DNA of 41,484 nt from a virus. Positions 38,738 to 41,484 of the stretch are shown here, piece by piece. Within the stretch, counting starts at the first letter, position 1. Every line of letters starts with the position of its first letter. Location of the stretch: positions 1 to 41,484 of IMG/VR virus record IMGVR_UViG_3300009506_000080, one strand, 5' to 3'. The translations under genes and the position numbers were made by a program. The notes under the pieces are model-generated. The model was not told where the DNA came from, searched no databases, and saw only the letters and a list, made by a program, of their open reading frames with translations.

Positions 38738-39028
38738 TCAGTGTTTTCTTGCCGCGATCGTATCTATGACAACCTTGGTCATAAACGCCAGAGATTGGAG
38801 TAGTTTCTCACGCTCCTTTCTACCTTTCCTATCCAGTTCAACGCTTTCCAGAGACAGCTTCATGAAGATGAGGCCAAGGTGGGCCATCTGTTCATCTTTC
38901 AGAAAAACCCTGGTCTTCTTTCCAAGCATGAGACTCTGGTTGGTTTGGTTGGTCCCATGATCCCACACCTCGAGTTGGACTTCCCTGAACGGTCCTAGTT
39001 CCCGAGGTGGTGACAGATCATAGACCAT
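38738..39028 (-). CDS. Hypothetical protein before the nuclease (96 aa)
   Basis: The first half is beta-like (REVQLEVWDHGTNQTNQSLM, KKTRVFLKDEQMAHLGLIFM) and the second half is a charged helix (ELDRKGRKEREKLLQSLAFM). I chose the ATG at 39028, which overlaps the end of the holin-like gene with AAGG just upstream; upstream in-frame codons lie inside that gene. No known motif is seen. Confidence 0.6.
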   Translation of the reverse strand: MVYDLSPPRELGPFREVQLEVWDHGTNQTNQSLMLGKKTRVFLKDEQMAHLGLIFMKLSLESVELDRKGRKEREKLLQSLAFMTKVVIDTIAARKH

Positions 39029-39218
39029 GATCCTTGCTCGAGATGAAACCGAGGGCAATCAAAATTCCGGCAATGGCTGTGTTCCAGTCAGGAACGGTTG
39101 CCGGGTTACCATCCAGGGCTGCACCGAGCTGTTGGATCATGACAATGATAGCTGTCCCGATTCCAAAGGCTGAGGTCTTCCAGTTGGTGAAGACAGCGTT
39201 TTTCACTTTCTCTCCCAC
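39018..39218 (-). CDS. Holin-like membrane protein (66 aa)
   Basis: The GTG at 39218 has AGGAG seven bases upstream. A basic, amphipathic start (VGEKVKNAVFTNWKTS) leads to two hydrophobic segments, AFGIGTAIIVMIQQLGAAL and WNTAIAGILIALGFISS, joined by DGNPATVPD. This N-W-K-T-s...D-G-N-P-A-T layout is well known from small phage holins with two transmembrane helices, which form lesions for lysis. No endolysin is adjacent. Confidence 0.65.
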   Translation of the reverse strand: MGEKVKNAVFTNWKTSAFGIGTAIIVMIQQLGAALDGNPATVPDWNTAIAGILIALGFISSKDHGL

Positions 39219-39229
39219 GTTACGTCTCC

Positions 39230-39349
39230 TTATGACAGAGCGATGATGATTCCAAAGCAGACGAACATCAAGACACATGCAATCAGAAAAGACAAGGGGA
39301 TAGGCTCCTGATTTCCCTGTCTTTTCATCATGATTTTGTCATGTGCCAC
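39230..39349 (-). CDS. Small membrane protein (39 aa)
   Basis: After a short polar start (VAHDKIMMKRQGNQEPIP) the chain is one hydrophobic helix (LSFLIACVLMFVCFGIIIAL). The GTG at 39349 has GGAGGGG five bases upstream and overlaps the gene before it by 11 bp. ATG 39331 is an alternative. It could be an anti-holin, pinholin-like or host-directed peptide. Confidence 0.5.
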   Translation of the reverse strand: MAHDKIMMKRQGNQEPIPLSFLIACVLMFVCFGIIIALS

Positions 39350-39578
39350 ACCATCCCCTCCCATCAAGTCTGATTCCCTCAATGGCGTAGTGGTAGGCTT
39401 CACGTACCTTCTTGACGGCTTCCCAGCTATCAGGCCCACATGGAACTTCATCAGCAATGGCGTTTATCATGATAATGGCAGCACATCTGATTACTTTGGC
39501 ACTGTGTAACTGCCCATCATGCATGCCTTCAAACGCAAGTATCGAAAACAGTTCGTCTCCTTTTGTGATTCCTTCCAT
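39339..39578 (-). CDS. Small helical protein, Acb2/Tad1-hairpin candidate (79 aa)
   Basis: ATG 39578 follows GAGAGGAAAAGTC. The second half (IIMINAIADEVPCGPDSWEA, then VKKVREAYHYAIEGIRLDG) has the spacing of the Acb2/Tad1 hairpin: helix, P-x-x-x-x-S-x-E/W-x-A turn, then K-x-R/E-E-A-x-x-x-A-x-x-x-I. Proteins of this group, about 70-95 residues, trap cyclic nucleotides and block CBASS and Thoeris immunity. The match was made by eye. Location in a run of small accessory genes is consistent. If correct this is an anti-defence gene. Confidence 0.5.
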   Translation of the reverse strand: MEGITKGDELFSILAFEGMHDGQLHSAKVIRCAAIIMINAIADEVPCGPDSWEAVKKVREAYHYAIEGIRLDGRGWCGT

Positions 39579-39589
39579 GACTTTTCCTC

Positions 39590-39706
39590 TCACTTGAAAA
39601 TGACGGCAACGATACACGCCACGCCCACCATCACGCACGCCATGAACAGCCACATTGAGACCTTGGCGTCGAGAAGGTCACGACCCTGTCCTGACTGAAG
39701 AATCAT
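39590..39706 (-). CDS. Small membrane protein (38 aa)
   Basis: ATG 39706 follows AAAGGAGCATGGATC. A polar N-terminus (MILQSGQGRDLLDAKVS) is followed by a single hydrophobic helix (MWLFMACVMVGVACIVAVIF). It overlaps the end of the upstream gene by 29 bp. Function unknown. Confidence 0.5.
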   Translation of the reverse strand: MILQSGQGRDLLDAKVSMWLFMACVMVGVACIVAVIFK

Positions 39707-39926
39707 GATCCATGCTCCTTTCCATACCAACCGCCACTTCAAGAGCAGCGCAAGCCTCGATGATCTGGTCGCGGATCTGCTGAAAGATCTCCAGTTCATG
39801 GGGATGAACCATCAAGGTGATTTCATTCCCATTCTTTCCGCAGATGTCAAACGCAAGAAAGTTGTGTTCTGTGAAATACTTCCACGACGCATGGTCAATG
39901 CCATAAAGATGTGCGATGAATGACAC
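39678..39926 (-). CDS. Hypothetical protein (82 aa)
   Basis: The GTG at 39926 has GAGG six bases upstream, just after the structured segment 39951-40033. The protein is acidic with a helix (LEIFQQIRDQIIEACAALEV). No domain is recognised. Its mRNA leader includes or follows the nested inverted repeats, which could control it. Confidence 0.5.
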   Translation of the reverse strand: MSFIAHLYGIDHASWKYFTEHNFLAFDICGKNGNEITLMVHPHELEIFQQIRDQIIEACAALEVAVGMERSMDHDSSVRTGS

Positions 39927-39950
39927 CTAACACCTCATTTCTGTAGCAGC

Positions 39951-40033
39951 AGGTGGCGGCGCGTCATGGCGTCAAACTTGCCATCTATGGCTAGACGCTT
40001 CGGCCTAATGGCAAGCGCTCCCATCCGCCACCT
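39951..40033. repeat. Nested inverted repeats, putative structured RNA
   Basis: Outer arms AGGTGGCGG (39951-39959) and CCGCCACCT (40025-40033) pair over 9 bp. Inside, CTTGCCAT (39977-39984) and ATGGCAAG (40008-40015) pair over 8 bp. A competing stem ATGGC (39966-39970)/GCCAT (39980-39984) and a CGCTT/AAGCG pair are also possible. The segment is non-coding, between two leftward genes. It is not a canonical tRNA: no proper T-arm or anticodon arm fits. It could be a riboregulator, protein-binding RNA or processing site. Confidence 0.6.
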
Positions 40034-40047
40034 TGCTATGATATCGT

Positions 40048-40173
40048 TTACACCGTGTTATGCCTCGGCGTGGGCCGAGGAAGCATCTGCCCAGGGCCAG
40101 GCCCGTATATCCACCGGCACGGCGCGCACGGGCCCCATGGCACACCAAACAACCAGATCAGAAAGTAAATCAT
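40048..40173 (-). CDS. Small Trp/Pro-rich hydrophobic peptide (41 aa)
   Basis: The ATG overlaps the previous stop as TGATG and has AAGGAG eight bases upstream. The first 10 residues (MIYFLIWLFG) are hydrophobic, followed by VPWGPCAPCRWIYGPGP. It is too short for family assignment and may be membrane-active. It is the last gene before the 39951-40033 structure. Confidence 0.5.
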   Translation of the reverse strand: MIYFLIWLFGVPWGPCAPCRWIYGPGPGQMLPRPTPRHNTV

Positions 40174-40349
40174 CAGGAAGACTCCTTGCGAGAATGCCAG
40201 TACTCGTCAACGTGACCCTGCTTGTAAGCCAGGTACCTTTCCAGTTCCTCCAGATACCCCTGCGTGTACCCCCTGCGCCGCGCCACCGGCCATACCGCCA
40301 CGGCGCCGCACAACGCACAAGCCACACACAGAAAGATGATCTCGATCAT
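40173..40349 (-). CDS. Small single-TM protein (58 aa)
   Basis: ATG 40349 has GGAGGTGTAGTC upstream. Residues 3-22 form a membrane helix (IIFLCVACALCGAVAVW), followed by an arginine cluster and an amphipathic helix (YTQGYLEELERYLAYKQGH). The layout suggests an inner-membrane anchor with a cytoplasmic helix. It is one of five small membrane proteins on this strand between 39018 and 40349. Confidence 0.55.
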   Translation of the reverse strand: MIEIIFLCVACALCGAVAVWPVARRRGYTQGYLEELERYLAYKQGHVDEYWHSRKESS

Positions 40350-40351
40350 GA

Positions 40352-40594
40352 CTACACCTCCATGATCGCCTCGCGCCAGCGAGGGTTCGGTCTCTCTCTG
40401 CCGAGGACGTGCCCATAGGGGCCAGACCAGGAGTACCATATCCCATTTTTGTACTCTGGCTTGTTGGCATACCACCAGATCGCCCCGCTCTCGTCCTGAG
40501 CCACAACCGTGGCATGATCCGACACCGCAAGCCTCAATACCTCCTTGCGGTCATCCTCCGCGATCATCCGCACCTCGAGATTGATGATCTTCAT
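40352..40594 (-). CDS. Divergent Trp-rich small protein, relative of the 5081-6053 genes (80 aa)
   Basis: The central VVAQDESGAIWWYANKPEY and terminal RERPNPRWREAIMEV follow the plan of the three tandem genes (QD-x-x-G-x-I-x-x-W/Y-x-x-KP, then a W-x-x-x/K-x-x-helix). The N-terminus differs. The ATG at 40594 has GGAGAGG upstream. Its presence in the other transcription unit shows the phage keeps several versions of this domain. Function unknown. Confidence 0.55.
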   Translation of the reverse strand: MKIINLEVRMIAEDDRKEVLRLAVSDHATVVAQDESGAIWWYANKPEYKNGIWYSWSGPYGHVLGRERPNPRWREAIMEV

Positions 40595-40641
40595 CTCAGC
40601 AACCTCTCCGCCAGACCCAGCAAAACGCAATGATAATGGTC

Positions 40642-41076
40642 TCACTCATGATATTTTTCCAGCTCTTGTCCCAGATCGGAAAGAAGTTGTCCAGTCCTTG
40701 AGTGGTGAGCCCTAGCCTCAGTCAAAATGGATGCCATGGATTCTACCCCACTGGTTGTGGCCACTTGCCTCTTGGAGGCCATCTCGTCGGCATATCTTGT
40801 GGTTAGCAATTGCATGATGGATGATAAATTGGAATCTATTTTTGCTCTAGTCTTGATGGTGGCGATGGAGTTTATGACCGTTGAGTGATGACGGTTCAAA
40901 TATCTGGCAATGTCTTTCAGGGTGTAACCCGTAACTCGTCTTGCCAACCAGCATACTAGATGTCTTGCTTCTGATGGACCGGGACTGTGATCATTGGCCA
41001 TGATATCCTGCTTGGCAATCTTAGTTTCCTCGCTGACGGCAGTCACAATCCAATCCATGTTAGCTTTGATGTTCAC
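40642..41076 (-). CDS. DnaA domain IV-like DNA-binding protein (144 aa)
   Basis: Residues about 38-75 (RHLVCWLARRVTGYTLKDIA then RYLNRHHSTVINSIATIK) carry the DnaA signature H-(S/T)-T-V-x-x-(A/S) with the preceding helix-turn-helix, the part of DnaA that reads the DnaA box. There is no ATPase domain. The N-terminal 35 residues are a short unrelated segment and the C-terminal 60 are a coiled coil. It may bind the phage origin or compete with host DnaA. The GTG start 41076 has GAGGAG upstream. It may act on the divergent region at 2703-4327. Confidence 0.75.
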   Translation of the reverse strand: MNIKANMDWIVTAVSEETKIAKQDIMANDHSPGPSEARHLVCWLARRVTGYTLKDIARYLNRHHSTVINSIATIKTRAKIDSNLSSIMQLLTTRYADEMASKRQVATTSGVESMASILTEARAHHSRTGQLLSDLGQELEKYHE

Positions 41077-41263
41077 TGGAGTATCTCCTCTTCATCGCGT
41101 CGTGGTGCACGCATAGTGGCTGTCCACCGGCATCTACCACGTAGTCGATGCAGTCAGGGCAGTACAGCTCCCCATCATCCGACGTATCCCAGCCATCCGA
41201 TTCGGGATCGGTGCTAGTCGCGTCACAACGGGGGCAATCACGCCGTGTATTCTCCTCAGCCAA
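41060..41263 (-). CDS. Small zinc-ribbon-like protein, paralogue of the gene at 590-904 (67 aa)
   Basis: CPRC and CPDC pairs are spaced as in the left-end paralogue, with an identical stretch GWDTSDDGELYCPDCIDY. It ends soon after CVHHD, so it lacks the left paralogue's Trp/Arg-rich tail. The start is uncertain: TTG 41263 overlaps the upstream stop by 8 bp, with TTG 41281 and 41302 as alternatives, none with a strong ribosome site. Confidence 0.6.
   Translation of the reverse strand: MAEENTRRDCPRCDATSTDPESDGWDTSDDGELYCPDCIDYVVDAGGQPLCVHHDAMKRRYSSEHQS
41141..41238. repeat. 98-bp near-identical repeat, right copy
   Basis: It pairs with 782-879 in the same orientation, 92 of 98 bases identical by eye. 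Confidence 0.85.
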
Positions 41264-41484
41264 GCGGCACTTCGCGGACAAAGTATCGTTCTGTCGCGGC
41301 AAGCTTATTCGACTCGACCGTCACGTCTCCGTGCAGGTCCACCAGCCATAATCGAGACCCACTCCATCGGCCATCAAATGGCGTGGACGTGGCGTGCAGG
41401 GATTTGTCGGTACATGGAACCGCTACATCAGCCCCGGTCCTCTGCGACAGCCCCTCGTGTGCCACGACGTCTCGCGTGCCACCA
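41256..41484 (-). CDS. C-terminal part of a leftward gene, cut by the window edge
   Basis: The frame is open from the right edge to the TGA at 41256-41258 (75 residues). It includes GGTRDVVAHEGLSQRTG and DVAVPCTDKSLHATST and ends SRLWLVDLHGDVTVESN then VREVPLG. The first in-frame start codon (GTG 41465) has no ribosome site, so the real start is probably beyond the window. A possible zinc-knuckle remnant (G-G-T-R..PC) hints at another small metal-binding protein. In a direct join of the two ends, its frame would differ from that of the gene cut at 1-109. Confidence 0.5.
   Translation of the reverse strand, partial: GGTRDVVAHEGLSQRTGADVAVPCTDKSLHATSTPFDGRWSGSRLWLVDLHGDVTVESNKLAATERYFVREVPLG

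Noticed and set aside
39951-40033. tRNA gene
   Set aside because: The 9-bp outer stem looks like an acceptor stem, but no proper T-arm next to it, D-arm or 7-base anticodon loop can be drawn on either strand.

Overview
The window looks like most or all of the genome of a tailed double-stranded DNA bacteriophage with a short (podovirus-type) tail. It has a terminase, portal, scaffold, HK97-like capsid, adaptor, nozzle-like and internal virion protein module. No tape-measure, sheath or tail-tube genes are visible. I see no integrase, rRNA, tRNA or CRISPR array. The host cannot be named from the sequence. The start codons (ATG, GTG, some TTG) and strong AGGAGG-type ribosome sites fit a bacterial host.

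Layout. A gene-poor region at about 2703-4327 separates two divergent transcription units. To its left, a leftward unit of very small genes (2702 down to 1) encodes CxxC zinc-ribbon-like proteins and other small accessory proteins, many preceded by the same leader cassette. It runs off the left edge inside a DUF6948-type gene. The right end of the window (41484 down to 34633) is also leftward: a DnaA domain IV-like protein, a run of small membrane proteins including a holin candidate, a Cas4/RecB-like nuclease, two zinc-finger paralogues, a Sak4-like ATPase, a DUF669-like protein, a possible replication organiser, a PD-(D/E)XK-like nuclease and a zinc ribbon. The two edges share a 98-bp near-identical coding repeat. 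The simplest reading is that they are neighbouring parts of one leftward early/replication unit in a circular, circularly permuted or terminally redundant genome. That is inference, because no terminal overlap was seen.

The rightward unit (4328-34653) starts with accessory genes: a two-domain protein with a possible Acb2/Tad1-like helical part, three tandem copies of a small Trp-rich protein, and a 1011-residue Sec-exported glycoside-hydrolase-like protein with calcium-binding motifs and a golvesin/Xly-type carbohydrate-binding domain. The packaging genes follow. The large terminase is split: its ATPase half ends at 10687 and its nuclease half resumes near 12641-12735. Between them lie a zinc-finger protein, a GT42/MptE-like protein and a GT-B glycosyltransferase. 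Then come a block of small structural proteins, portal, scaffold, capsid, decoration protein, a strong terminator at 21648-21674, adaptor, a 1376-residue nozzle-like protein with a LamG-like insertion, and three internal virion proteins ending with a 1595-residue protein. The two strands converge with a 21-bp overlap at 34633-34653.

The best candidates for something undescribed are the glycosyltransferase cassette inside terL, the exported glycosidase of a phage with no other visible endolysin, a set of dyad operators and tandem hairpins in the divergent region, a nested 83-nt RNA structure at 39951-40033, a likely +1 frameshift at 286-288, and dual-coding protein motifs that also act as ribosome site plus start codon of the next gene.
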